A stretch of DNA of 64,000 bases, from NCBI GenBank assembly GCA_048013815.1, contig CM106586.1:17918001-17982000 (forward strand), written 5' to 3'. Numbering within the stretch: position 1 is the stretch's first letter; each line of letters starts with the position of its first letter. The notes under the pieces were generated by a model. The model saw only the letters and a program-made list of their open reading frames with translations. It searched no databases and was not told the origin of the DNA. The translations under genes were made by a program, and so were the position numbers. This document shows, piece by piece, positions 24,501-37,202 of this stretch. The stretch is from Setoptus koraiensis (taxonomy: Eukaryota; Arthropoda).

Positions 24501-27500
24501 GAGCCACATCCAACAGACACAAAACCACTTGTCTCGGGTTGGCTATAGTAGGCAAATTACAGTAAAGTAAAGATTAGAATTAATGGCTTATCGACACGAA
24601 ATTCATACTATAAATAGCTATAATATGATGCAATCAGTCGGGTGACACCTTTGTCAGGTGACTTGATCGTAATGACTTGATGAAAAGCGACAAAAAGAGC
24701 TCGCAGACACGGAAGTTGGCCGTCAAAAAGATTATATAATACTTTGTGATGGCTTGACAGGCCCAAGGTACCAAGCAATTGGGCGTTTATCAGTGTTGTC
24801 TCTGGTGGATGAGGCAAGATTATTAGTTGTTGGCTAATTTTGAAAGAGAACATCTCATTGCAGTCAAAGTTAAGGCACAACAATTGTTCAGCCCCGTTAT
24901 AAAAGTTCACAACGCAATGCAACAAGACGCAGCGAGACGACGCTACAAGAGACGGTGATGGAGGCTGCATTCTGACATATTGTGAAGTAACAGGTGAGTG
25001 TGTCGGTTTGCGATTCTAAAAGTAGTTGATGTCTTAACACGATGTGGATGTTTAGAAATAGCTGGTGTTATTACGAATGAGCTAAAGTAGGCAGTTAAAG
25101 TGGCAGTTCAGTCAACTCTGATTTGATTTTCACCACGCTTTTGATGGCAGCCCGAGTGGCAATCGATAGATCGGCAGTGAGCATCGGGAGAAAGGGATGA
25201 ATGGACACAGCAGCAGCAGCACTAGACAGAGTGAGACCGCAACAACAGCTTGATTCTATTGATGCGGTTGTTGGCATAGCCGCCCTAGTAGTGGAAATAT
25301 TTACCACTACTTCACTAGCTTGCCAACTGTATCATCTAGCTTTGGCTATAGTCTTGCTAAATTGGTCATGCAACGAATAGACACATTTACAGGACACATC
25401 ACACAATCGATTGCGCGCAATGTCCAACATTCCTAGGCAGCCACAAACAGGTTGACTGGCTAGCTGGCTCACTGGCTAGTCACAAGCCGACCAAACGAAA
25501 CATTGAGAAAAGAATGCAGAATGACTGACATCTGACAAGTCTGCATGCCTACATGTCTGCATGGACACTTGTCAGCTGACTAGCAGTCAGCTTTTCTCGA
25601 CACAACAACAACAACAACAGCCGAGAATGATTTTGACTCATTCAGGCGCTGGATACAGTCAGCCAGCTAGACAGAATGGCTACCGTCGTTGATGTCACTC
25701 CCGATTGTGTGCAGTATAAGAAGTAAAATTGATTATCGGCACTGGAATGAGTGGTAGACAACGCAAACACATTGTCCCTTGTCTATCATGAGATAGCTAC
25801 TGTCGTGTTGAGTCAGCTGGGTTCCGCGACTCTAAGCGACTTGAGCCGAGCCGTTTCCCAGCCACGATATGGCATTACACTCTCCTTCTCGGGGTTCTTC
25901 TTTTCAAGATCTCTCTCTCTCTCTCTTTCTCGCTGGTCGTCTAACTGTTGTTATGCGTCGGACGCAACTTGTTGATTTGCATCTCTGCTGTGTGAGTATG
26001 AGCGCCGAAATCATAAAAAAATACCTTGATGACAAGCAACAATGAGCCTATGATTTTGCGATGACCAGCCCAACAACAGCAACAGACTACATGCTGAACA
26101 GATATTAGATGGGCGCCAAGAGAGGATGATAAGCGTAACAATTGACAAAATAATCCTTGTGCACGCTATGTAACATGCCTCACATCGACCTGTAAGAGCG
26201 GCTTCCTCTGTTGGTTACACCACAGCAACTTAATTAGATAAGATAAGACAATAATAGATGGGTCGGGTTCGAACATGGCTTTATATTGCTCCAATTTCGT
26301 TGCGGCCAACTGACCCAAACATTGAGTAGACACGCCGAGACACTCAAAAAGAAATGAGTTGGTCAACAAGGAAAAGAAAAAGTAGCACACAATGTTGTAT
26401 TGCATGCAATCTCTGTTTGCTCAATACCGTAACATATAAATAATGATTGCATCGCGCATCAATTATATCATGTCATGAGTGCAACCAGATAAAACAAAGA
26501 ATGATGATGACAAAAGGCACAGTTGTTCGCCCAATAATAACTTTGCCTCGATTGTTTGTTTACGCCACTATTGTCGTTCCACTCGCAACAAGTGGGCCAA
26601 GTCGGTGAAATGTTGAAGCGTCTAATTGATTAGTTGCGTCCATTCATATTTTGTCTTGGCCAGACTGACCCAGCAACAATAATAACAACCACAGCGTAAA
26701 GCATGACGCCAACTAAATCAAACAAGATCATGATTGATCTCATAGGGGCTAAAGTTGTCGAATGATTGACATGTCTCCCCCTGATTGTGTTTAATCCTTA
26801 ACGATCTTATCATGGAACTTGGCCATCAATGGAAATCAATAACGGAATAACGCATGATGTGATCATTAACATTAGTGAATAAAGATAATCTCCACGCACG
26901 CCACTCACTTCACTTATCCAATGACACCTGAACATGAATAGCAATTTCATGCATATAAAACATTATATATTTCAGTGAATATCACAGATGTCGGATGATG
27001 GGCAGTGAATTTAGTCTATTTGTTGGATGAAAACTTTTGGTCATTTTGGCCAAAATGATAAATGAACACTCTACTTATGCGCGCGCTAACTCGTCGTCCA
27101 GCGGTGCAACTGGGCAATTACATAATAATAATAAGGTAATAATAATAACAAGTGATAGTGATATGTTAGCGTATGCAACGGAAACAAGTTTTTCTTGCAT
27201 CGCACATCAAGTCAAGGAAATAAACATGAGGCGTATAATAATGAGAAGAAGATGAGTGAGGTCAAGTATTGTTTGATAAGGCTGATTACTATCAGACTCC
27301 TACTCATTTTTTTTCTATGGCTAGTTTGGCTAGTTTTTATGACGATAACCACGAAAGATTCAGTGGCAGTGATATTGATTGAGCGACCAACTAACTAAAT
27401 GCCATATAATGAATGACTTTTGTTTGTTTTGTTGTGTACACCGCCTAACTAAATATGTTTCAATGGTTAGCGAATAGGAAATGAGTGACAGATCGAAAAA

Positions 27501-30500
27501 TGCATGTCCAACGATAATTATATTTCGCACTATTTTGTTGCTGTGGCTTGGGCTGCCATTGAGAACAAGACATAGATTCATCTTATCTCTTTATCTCTCT
27601 GCCTTTCAATCTTTTAATCTCTTTAGCCATCGCATTTGCAATTGGATACTATTCAAGTGAAAGTTCTCATTCTCTCTTTTTGAGGTGCCACTTCCGGACA
27701 CAACACAAATTCTCAACGTCCGAACAGACAGAATGCATGTATATGAGTATAATGAGCTGGTTGGCTCATTGCAATATATTGTCTGGCTGGGGGCAATTGT
27801 GTGTAATGTTAACTAGGCTCAACTAAGCTACTTTTCGAACTGGAAACGATCTTGAAACTATCGAAGCTCAATCTGATGCCGGCTAGTTTAAGGCTGGCTA
27901 CTAGTCGAACTTCAAATTCATTCAAGTTGATGTTGGCAGTTAACAGAGATTTTTGGCTGCACAAATTGAAAGTGCAATATCACTGAGAATGGGCATTTGT
28001 TTACAACAAGTGTATAACCACTGCACAATAAGATAAATAGTCAACAAAACTGATGACTATTTTAGTCATGATAGATAGAAGAGACTAATTCGCACACAGT
28101 TGAGATTGGCAAGCTAAAGCTACTAGACAGCCCAACGCCCACACAATTGGCAACTCAATACTATTTTTGGTGATGTATAAACGAAGTTACGTTTAAACCA
28201 TTGCTATAAAATAGTAAGCTCTCAGCTTGAGCTTTTACGCGTGCTCAAATCCATACGCATCTTGATTACAGGAGGCATTGAAAAATAAACACCTGCTCTA
28301 TACGTAGTAAAATCAAGTTGAACGCCAAGTTTCTATTAATAATAATGGTAGGCAATGGGCACTGTTTCGACTCAAATCGCTTAATTGAGTCTGAGAGACC
28401 TTTTCGTTAGTTCGTAGATTGGTTAAACTATGTTGGCGATGAAAACAAAAGTAGGCCGATTACAAATCGAATTAGTGAACAAGTCGCATTTTGTGAATTC
28501 TATGCGATTGTATTTATAATTATAACTCGTACTCGTATTGAGCTGGCCTTTCTTGAAAATAAACTTGGTTAAAATAGTATCATTATCATCAATCGGCCCC
28601 CACTGTCAAGATCAAGCGAAGATTAGCGTCAAATAGTCGGACCAAATGGAGTCCTGCGACCAGAAAGATCTCTGCAAAAGAAAGATGCAACAAACAAGAA
28701 GAAATGTTCCACAAGAGTGTTCTAGAAAATTCTCACTGGTTGTATCTATTTTGTTCACAATATGCCAATTATTATCGTTAGCAAGTTGCCAGCAAAAGCT
28801 GCCCATCCAATCTCAGGTGTCGGTCAAGCCGCAAACAGTGTCGCTAATACCTGTCCAACAACAACAACAACCTATTCGAGGTGTAAGAACGGCCGACGTG
28901 TTCCAAAACGGCGACGGCTACAACATATTCGTCACAAACACATGCGAGCGCGAGTCTATGAAGGTCAATATTAGGACGGGAAAACCATTTTATGGGGTGA
29001 TTCATACGAAAGATCAAAGGAACAAAGCTTTATGTACCATCGAGGGTAACGGCGATACAAATTATAATCTTGAAATAAATCATGTGTTGCAACAGACAGA
29101 CCCGTTGTATTGCGGTGTAACCAGATCACAAAAGAAGACACCAGAAGACAAAGAAAGTTTGTCTGTGGTTGTGGCATTTAGAGTGCATCGCAACATCGAA
29201 CTATCCGATGATAAATTTTTCTTGTTGAACTGCACAAAGTAAGTACAATTGACAACACAGACTGACCAATTGACATGTAAAGATAAAATCGTGAAAGAAC
29301 AACAGCCAATTATCTCTCTGTTCTCTACGCTACAAACACAATCAAAAAATCCAAATTATTAAATTTTTTATTTCAATTTTAACCAAACAACAACAGCCGC
29401 TGTAGGTTGCCCGACTGTTCCAGGCCCAACAGAGGCTTGGCAGAGTTACAAAATGAGCCCAATGACTCGTCAGAAGTTGCCAATTTCCCGCCCTTGTCGT
29501 CAAACAACAACAATTCAGTGGATTCGTCCGATCCAAATAACAGCAATGCTACCAAGTCAGATAAAGATGAATGCACCATATACAAATTTCCATGGCTTAT
29601 AACATTATTATGGTGTCTCGGTCTCATGCTTTTAACCATGATAATTTTTAATTGTATACTGTGCTCATCACTGACATGCAAATGTGTTAAACAAGAGATT
29701 GAGGAACAGGAGCCCAGTGTTTATGAAAGTGACGATTATGACGATGATAAACACACTTATAAGATAGAATACGACAACAAAGATATTTATCCCCAGACAA
29801 CACTTCCGCGCACGATCGAAACAAACAATGGCTCTCATCGCAGATCAAATAGGGCACCTCGCTGAGATGTTCAATCAATTGTGACATGAGCAACCAATCT
29901 AAGTAAAGTGTTAAAATGCTGTTACATGGTAAACAACCTTTGTGCAATCTGGCAACTAGACACCTTAATGATTATAGTTTCTACTCAATGTTGAGTTTGG
30001 CGTTAACACATACTGAAAAAACTCAATATCTAAATAGACGGATCACACACACACACACACACACTCTCTCTCTCTCTCTCTCTCTACCAACGTCATCTGT
30101 TCATTAACCAAAATTGACTATTTTATGCAAATTACAACATTACTAGATTTATTCATTCAACAGTCTGTGTTGCTGTCTATTATTTTCTAGTCATTTTCAA
30201 CTTAAGCCGACAACACGCACAACTCGTGATAGTGCTTTCACAACAACAACAACAAAACATTCTGTATAATGTATTAAGATTATGCAAGTGCAGGTCATAG
30301 TTGATTGGTCAACCATGAATAATGTATTCATGCATTATTTGCAGCCAAACAACAAAAACAGACCCATTTGTCATTGGCACTAATTAACTTTTATGAACAG
30401 AGTGCTCAATTGGCAAGGACGCAAGAGGACTTTCTATTTGATGCTATCTGATGCTCTGTGATGCAAGATGGACGCTTTATGCAACATTGTCGTGCATTCG

Positions 30501-33500
30501 TTACGTCTTTGATGGCTAGAAATTAACAATAAAAACACTTGATTTTAATGATGCCAAATGTTGAAAAATAAGCAAACATACGTACAATCATTGTAATCTA
30601 TCGACATTGTAGGATCAGACTAGCAACAAAACTAACATCAATAACAATAAACGAAAGCAAATAAAATAGATAATAATAAAATAACAATGAGTACAATTAT
30701 ATCCAATGGTAGATATCTATCACTGACCATCGTGTGTATAGTAGCGTTGGCGATTGGCGATACGTTATCTAGTTTAGGATGTGAGAACTCACTCACTCGG
30801 CATACTCGTCAAACTGGACTAAGGTAAGAAACATTTTGCTCGAGAGATTTTCGAATCATCGACAAGTGATTTTGTGTGATAGGTCAACTCATGATTTACC
30901 TTATCGTGCCTCTGCAGCGCTGGCGATACAACAACTGTCGAAGACGCATCGGATAGAGCTAAACAGCAAACAATGCAGCCTCAAAGTTGGAAAGGCTGGT
31001 TCGATCTTAACAAAGGAACATACACAAACAACTTTTGGCCCAAATTCCAGAATATGATGCCCCAGGACGGGCAGCCGATGATGAATTGGTTCTCAAGGTT
31101 CGGTAATGGTCAGCCAAGCAACACACAAGCTCGGGAATACCCCATGATGAACAAAATTAAGAACATGTTTGCCATGAATAACATGAATAGCAGCATGCCG
31201 AACAATGTCGATCAGGCAACGATTCCCATAAACGGGATGGATGGCGTGTTAGTTCCGAGCGGCATGAACAGCATGAACGGCATGAACGGCATGAACGGAA
31301 TGAACGGCATGAACGGCATGAACGGCATGAACGGTTTCATGAATGGCATGAATTGGGGCCGCGGTATGAACGGATATCAGCAAGACCCTTGGTATACGCC
31401 CAGAGGCATGATGAACACTTGGAACAATATGATGACCAACGGTTTCAATTCTTCTCTGGTGAAAGTTTTCAGAGAGAGAATGATGCCAGGCAACAGCATG
31501 AACGGCAAACCGCCGATGACATCTCGCGAAAATGTTGCTGTTCCTAATGATGTGATGAGGAACAACGCTGCGATGACCACAACAACAACTGTGAGCAGTG
31601 CAGTTGCCCCACAAAGTAATTGAACATTTTTTTTGCACAAATATGCAAATTATGAGCTCATCATACGATACTGTTCTGATGTAAACAAAAACAGCGCAAA
31701 AAGTATCATCATACGCTAAATAAAATGTTGTATTACTAATTACAACAATAAATTGCATGACGATAATCATAATATTGAGAGGAGGAAAAACGGATCATTT
31801 TCAAGCATCGTTGTTAGCCAAAAGAAAAACATGTGTACCATAAGTAAATTGTTTGCAAGCAGACAGCCAGACATACAGACAGAGATATCATAACTGGTGC
31901 ATGACGACACTGCATTGACAGAGCATGTTGACCATCTTGAGCTTGGCATAATATTACATATTATGCCATGTTTTGTGAACTAGATTTCCCATTTTTGGTG
32001 GCTACAATTTGGATGAGACAACAACGAGAGAAAAAGCACTATGCACACTCAACCAACAAGTAGTGGTGTATCAATATGATAATGATAATGAACTCCTCTA
32101 GGGCTATTCTGTCAACATAAATGGCCAATGACAACATATCGCTTCCAAATGATAATGCAAAACTATATCACTGACCATAAATCGAATTAAGCTTACGTTC
32201 AACCTATTTAGTAGTGGCTTTGGGCTTATCTATCTGTTGTCTATCTGTTGCGGTGGCATAGATAGAAACAGTGACTAGTTACATAATATACATTTATAAG
32301 TTCAACAATTCGATAGGCTTGAATCAGAGCCTTAGAAGAAATTAAATTGGATTAGATGAGGCAACTTTCAACGCGATTATAGAGAGAAGAAGAACAAGTA
32401 GATGGAAAAAATAAGAAACTGTGTAAGTCTCCTTATGAGTGCCTATGTCAAATATAAGAAGCATTACTAGCGCAACTGTTGCTAATCTCTAATGTGCACA
32501 AACTAGATCACCGTGGTGCAAACACTAGAAGTAGCGCTGTGGACATCGATTTTTCTTGCGACTCTTCAACATGATCGAGTGTTTATAAGTTGGGGTGCCA
32601 ACTACACACCAACAAATTGGAACAAGTTTATGTTGAGGAATATCACACAAGACTGGCTGACAAGGGACGATGAAATGCACACACACAAATATCGCCCATC
32701 CTTGATTATCATCGAAGCAGACGATGTAGACCAAGTGCTACATTGTTCGCATGACTTAGGTAGACTCTCTTTTGACGATAGGAAGTAGCTAAGGGAAAAA
32801 GTCTCTCTCTCTCTCCCTCTCTCTCTCTCTTTCTCTTTCTCGCTTTTTCCCTGCCTGAATGAAATTCAAAGATTAGATCTGCGATACATACTGTACAACA
32901 ACAACTATGGATCATCAAGTTGAAGTTAGCGTCGCTTTTTTTCTCACTTCTTCTTGTGTCGACAATCACATTGACTAGTGAGAGTGGCAACAATAGGTAT
33001 AACGGCGCACATTCAGCGGCACAAAATTCATAGCGTGTAACGGAATGACAAGTTGTTAGTCGTATTCGTCAATCTCACACTTGATAAAATCATTTATTGG
33101 TTCTACCAAGTTACTCAAAGAAACTGTTTCTGTTGTTGCATTTGACGGAAAGAACACACAGTCAAGAGTAGTAATTTAGCCTAACTGGACAACCAAGGAG
33201 GCGCGAGATAAGAAAAGAGAGATTTATGGCGAGATGAGATGCTGTTAGCTGAGCGTTTGGGCAATTCAGTATTCTAATGACTGTCAGACGTGAATTTTAA
33301 TCGTCGCAATAGTCGTCGCAGTTGTTGACTAAATGTCTGGGTGAATAGTATTAGCGCGATTGTGTGTGCAACTTAACGCCAATTTGTTATATAGGAGCAA
33401 GCGAATATATCAAAAGATAGCTTTTTTATCATTTTTTCACTCATGTATTATTTAGAATTGTTTACTCATGAAATAATGACGATGGAGAATAAAATGAGCG

Positions 33501-35357
33501 TTTGAGTAGGCGAATTAAATCAAGCTGACTTGATGGATACGCTAATAGATTGCCTCTAAACTACAAATATAAATTCGAGAGAGAGGGAGAAATTCAGCGA
33601 ACTTGTGGTGTGTCCATGTTTTTTAGGTTATGTATTGTAGGTTGGATTTCAAGAGTCGACCTGAAAACTTATATCAATGTTACATCTGTGGATTCATCAG
33701 CGAGGTTGAAAGAAAAAAGCTCTGAGGCTTCGATGTGTCGCATCCATGTGTGATCAATTCAAAGAAAAGATGACTCTTCTCCAGATCTTTACATGCGATG
33801 TGATGCATCTCCTGGTAGTTATCGCTGAATGAGACATGAAGTGTGCAGTGTGAGTTGAGACTGGAATTCTATATTTCATGTCACAAACCTGGCACCAGTA
33901 TCTAAATCTTCAGATTGCATGATGCTCATTCCGTGATACTTCATGGCTGAATGATATGGCTCTCTCACAGTTTTATACTGAGACTATAAAATTTCTATGA
34001 TATATGATATCAAAAAGACTATATAAATAGGCAGGTGCGACTATTACTACTACTTTGAGATATGTGTGACAACTTGTCCGAGACAAACTCACACAAACTC
34101 GTTATCAAGCAAAGAATGAGTTGTGTAGTAGGACGATCTTGTGGTGCTCTCAAAGGAAGCAGGAGTCATAACAATAATAATAATGGTAATAGCAACTAAA
34201 TACTTGCATCATCAAAAGATAAAAACAAAACGAACGATGGTCTTGAACGAAACACAAGGTAAATCCTGTGGTTCGATCTCAAATGGAATAGACGAGAATG
34301 AATCGGTGATAGTGGTTAGTACTTACCATGTAAAACGAGGTCGTCGCTCTCGAATAATACAGATTGATTGACTCCAAACTCCTTGCTCCATCTTATAAAG
34401 TTGCAAACGTTGTCACGAGCGTAGAACGTCTTGGATTTGGCATCTTCCCAAATTTTGGCCTATTTGCGTGTATGTGTGTTAATGTTGCATATGTGGGTGA
34501 GATAAATATGAAATTACATAATACATTAGTACATGATATTAGTTACGAACTGAAGTGAGAACTAGAGGCTCCTTTCATGCATTTCAAACATAAACACACG
34601 TCTATTGACATGGTTAATATGTTGCCGAGCTGCGCAATACACGACATCAAAGTGTAAATATTGTTGTTGTGTGTCGTATTTCCTTGAAACATTAGCAACG
34701 GTAACATATGTACGGTGTCGTGATTAGATCTGACAAAGTGTATTATCGTATTTAGCATAATTGATACTAAACACGATAATGCTATGCAACTCGTCTGTTT
34801 ACATGCTCCAGTTACACGGGTGTCGTTAACCAAAAAGTCGTATTGTCAATGACCCGGCGATATTCGTTGGGTACATTGTAATTCATTGATCGATACTGAT
34901 GATCATTGATCAATCAGCTAAATAATGCGCAACTAAACATTTTTCGGCAGGTTTTTGTCCGCAATCGCTGAATTGAAGCTAAATTAAATTCATGGCTGCG
35001 GACAAGTGGATCAATTGCGAATGATTAAAAACTTACATTATTAGAAAATTCCAAACAAACGTCGATCTGTCTGTGCGTTGTTGGTCTGTTGTTGTTGCTG
35101 GTTGCCGATAATTGTTTTTGCTGACTCTTTTGGTGCTCGTCGCACCAATTTGATATTATTTTGGCTAGTCGACAAATTATAACACCGTTGTCTAATCTAT
35201 TCATAAAGTTGTTGGCCCTTATATCTTCTAAATTCATGATCTTATTCAGCCAATCGGCCAAGTCCTCTTTGAGAGGTGTCAGACATGCTTGCTGAAGTGC
35301 TACTATCTTGGCGGTATACTCCTCGTAAGATGTTACTGTAAGCACGGCGTCGGCCAT
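21530..35357 (-). CDS. GAS2-like actin-microtubule linker (CH plus GAR domains)
   Basis: Four exons join in phase: 35357-35037, 34459-34327, 24542-23548 and 23431-21530, giving 1116 residues. Exons 1-3 build a calponin-homology domain: WLNKIMNLEDIRANNFMNRL, GVIICRLAKII, then TFYARDNVCNFIRW and VLFESDDLVLH, then RQVVLCLLDVAR. The start of exon 4 is the GAR domain (SEGKYRI, VRIGGGWDTLQNFL, HKSDP). GAS2-family proteins bind actin through CH and microtubules through GAR, and the fly homologue is Pickled eggs (pigs). The C-terminal 560 residues are low-complexity, rich in Asn, Ser and Gln. An insert rich in Asn and Gln lies in the CH domain (SQQKQLSATSNNN). The start ATG precedes a normal GAS2 N terminus. 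Intron 2 is about 9.8 kb and holds two genes on the other strand. Confidence 0.92.
24543..28645. other. Large GAS2-like intron, right-hand part, no supported exon
   Basis: No domain-bearing frame was found on either strand. It contains short CT runs (25910-25930), small CAA triplets and ordinary AT-rich sequence. The last few hundred bases before 28646 should include the promoter of the nested ZP-N gene. Confidence 0.45.
28646..29865 (+). CDS. Membrane protein with a ZP-N-like domain, nested in the GAS2-like intron
   Basis: Two exons, 28646-29238 and 29397-29865, join through a GTAAGT donor and a CAACAG acceptor to give 353 residues. A signal peptide is present (about residues 29-48, LVVSILFTICQLLSLASC). 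Residues about 90-198 match the ZP-N half of a zona pellucida domain: four Cys (near 101, 130, 155 and 196), a TGKPFYGVIHT strand and a VVAFRVHRNIELSDDKFFLLNC end. Exon 2 adds two more Cys (RCRLPDC), a Ser/Asn-rich stem, one transmembrane helix (about 261-288, FPWLITLLWCLGLMLLTMII) and an acidic cytoplasmic tail of about 65 residues. ZP proteins polymerise in apical extracellular matrix such as cuticle. The second half, ZP-C, is absent, which is unusual. The signal, Cys pattern and helix are seen directly, while the matrix role is inferred. Confidence 0.72.
29866..30686. other. Spacer between the two nested genes, with a (CA)n(CT)n microsatellite
   Basis: The microsatellite is at 30045-30085. 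The rest is AT-rich 3' UTR and upstream sequence with no supported gene. Confidence 0.6.
30687..31623 (+). CDS. Secreted Met/Asn/Gly-repeat protein, nested in the GAS2-like intron
   Basis: Two exons, 30687-30823 and 30918-31623, join in phase (donor GTAAGA, acceptor CTGCAG) to give 280 residues. The first exon is a signal peptide (YLSLTIVCIVALAIGDTLSS). The mature chain is rich in Met, Asn and Trp (for example NNFWPKFQNMMPQDGQPMMN). Near residues 192-220 about eight copies of Met-Asn-Gly are encoded by near-identical ATGAACGGC units (31264-31335). There is no other Cys-rich or enzymatic domain. I do not recognise the family. Composition suggests a structural or matrix secretion. Poly(A) signals are at 31719-31724 and 31747-31752. 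The shared secretory nature of the two nested neighbours may be coincidence or may indicate shared expression. Confidence 0.72.
31624..34326. other. Large GAS2-like intron, left-hand part, no supported exon
   Basis: It includes the 3' UTR of the Met/Asn/Gly gene and a (CT)n tract at about 32800-32845. Open frames such as 32513-32788 lack domains and splice context. Confidence 0.45.
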
Positions 35358-36865
35358 GATGGAATAGTGGTGTGTATGTGATTCGGGACAAAATGGATAT
35401 TGATTTTTCTTGCTAATTCAAAACATTATTATTATTACAGTAATAATCCTTCTAGCTTCGTTTCTTCAACACATATGCTGCATTTTACAGGTATAATACA
35501 CATGATGATTTGGGAGAGGAAATACGGTATCCATCTATTGATTTGTTTTGTTGAAATCGGATTTATTTCTAATGTCGTATAAAATAATAATAACACAATT
35601 CCTTCATGTGTTCGATTCAAAGAATTCGATTTTGTTTGTTCGTTGAAGTTTGCTGTTCATGTAGGCCACGACGAATGCGAATAAAAACATTCTTTCAATT
35701 CGATTGTGTAACAACACACACACACACACACACACTAACACAGACTAACACAAACGCAGTGCAATGACTCACTGCGCACAGCGCACATAACGAAAAATTC
35801 TCTAGGCCTTTTAAATCTGGCGCTTTATCAGGAAAATAAACCAAAAAATACGATCGCGGCAGTGAATTAGGCAGTACAGGGGCAAAGGGCAGAACGTCTT
35901 TCCCCTCTATGCGCAGAACCGTCATTTCTGCGGCCGACGAACAGATGTTCAGCTCGTTTCAAATTCGCGCCCCGCTATGCGCAGGGAAAGGCACGCTTCA
36001 TTTACCCCTGTTCCCTAATTTATGTTCGTAATTGTAAGCAGAAATTCGGGATAATAATACTACTTTTCAGGCAATTTTGACAACACTCTGGGAATTTAGG
36101 CTATGTTCTGACGAAATTTCAACAGGGAAACCCCGATTGGCTTTATTCGAGGGTCATCGAGCTGCGCGATTTACAGGTCTGTGCGGGTCATTGTGCTCTC
36201 CAATACAGACCTGCGCACAACTTGTGGGGGCGGGTGTCCGCCATGAAGTATGGGGTGTGGTCGGACCCAGCCTCTGGCGTAGATGCCAGCGGACCCAGCA
36301 AAGTTCCGTTCCCGCAAACTTGAATTATGCAGATGCGCATTACGAGCCCCAAGATCAATTTAATTCAAATGTCTATTTATTAATTAATCACTCATCTATT
36401 GATGACAAATATCGCGAGAGAGTTTCGTAGTGGTTGAGAAGTTGTCCGTTAAAAGTTACAAGTATGGGCCGGTCTTCTGCGGGTGCGCTTTGGGCACGCA
36501 CACCTATCCCAACACAGAACTCGGTGGGCACTCATGCGATTCAGCACAGCTTGCAACACAAAAACGTTGTGCTTCCCTCGTTCAAATGGAACTGTGCGTA
36601 GTTTGTGTACTAACAAATGCTGTTTTCGCTTGTTGTTTTGCTTGCCATACACAATGTAAGTGACTGTCTTCGGATCACCGTCGTTCCATCGTTATTATAT
36701 TTTTATTATTGTTGATCACCATTCTCACGCCGGACCCACACATAACGTATTTAGAACAATCCAGACACTCTAGTACGTTTATGTGCGTGCCAGTGTCCGC
36801 ACTCGTCAATCTATTGAAGGATTATTCATCAGATATTCACCCTATCAAATTCATATAATTCCAAA
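35358..36865. other. Region upstream of the GAS2-like gene, no supported gene
   Basis: It should contain the GAS2-like promoter. A (CA)n run is at 35708-35735. A GC-richer part (35930-36320) contains two copies of a CTATGCGCAG word. Open frames at 36077-36430 and 36430-36663 show no domain. Confidence 0.45.
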
Positions 36866-37081
36866 ATGGATGATGATGAGTCGCCTAGAATTACTAGGAC
36901 TATTGATGAGATAACAGAGGAGGAGATCCATCGCATAAACGAGGAACAATGGCCTTACGTGAATGGTATGTTCGACTCTAAGGGCCAATGGCGCGATTGG
37001 AATGAGCTCACAGTGGGCTTGAGCTACGAGGATAACGAATTGATAATATTGCCTTATACAGCTTGCGAGATTAGTAGCTAG
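36866..37081 (+). CDS. Small acidic ORF of 71 residues, unknown
   Basis: The ORF starts MDDDESPRITRTIDEITEEE and continues with an aromatic section (QWPYVNGMFDSKGQWRDW) and a closing hydrophobic-acidic segment. The sequence looks protein-like, with a balanced composition, amphipathic acidic start and clustered Trp residues. The ATG is in a good AAAATGG context. It ends 121 bp from the convergent trihelix gene. I recognise no family. Confidence 0.45.
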   Translation: MDDDESPRITRTIDEITEEEIHRINEEQWPYVNGMFDSKGQWRDWNELTVGLSYEDNELIILPYTACEISS

Positions 37082-37202
37082 TATTATTATTATTAATCAT
37101 ATAGAAGAATTAAAAGAATCTTATCCTGAAACCCCAACAATCGTGACAAATTTTGCTTGTGGCGTATTATTGGATGCTGCGATCAGACTGGATGATTATT
37201 AT

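Noticed and set aside
32513-32788. Plus-strand frame of 91 codons in the GAS2-like intron
   Set aside because: No domain, no signal peptide, and an overlapping frame of similar quality on the other strand.
36077-36663. Two consecutive plus-strand frames
   Set aside because: No recognisable family, and the Cys-rich second frame has no ordered spacing.
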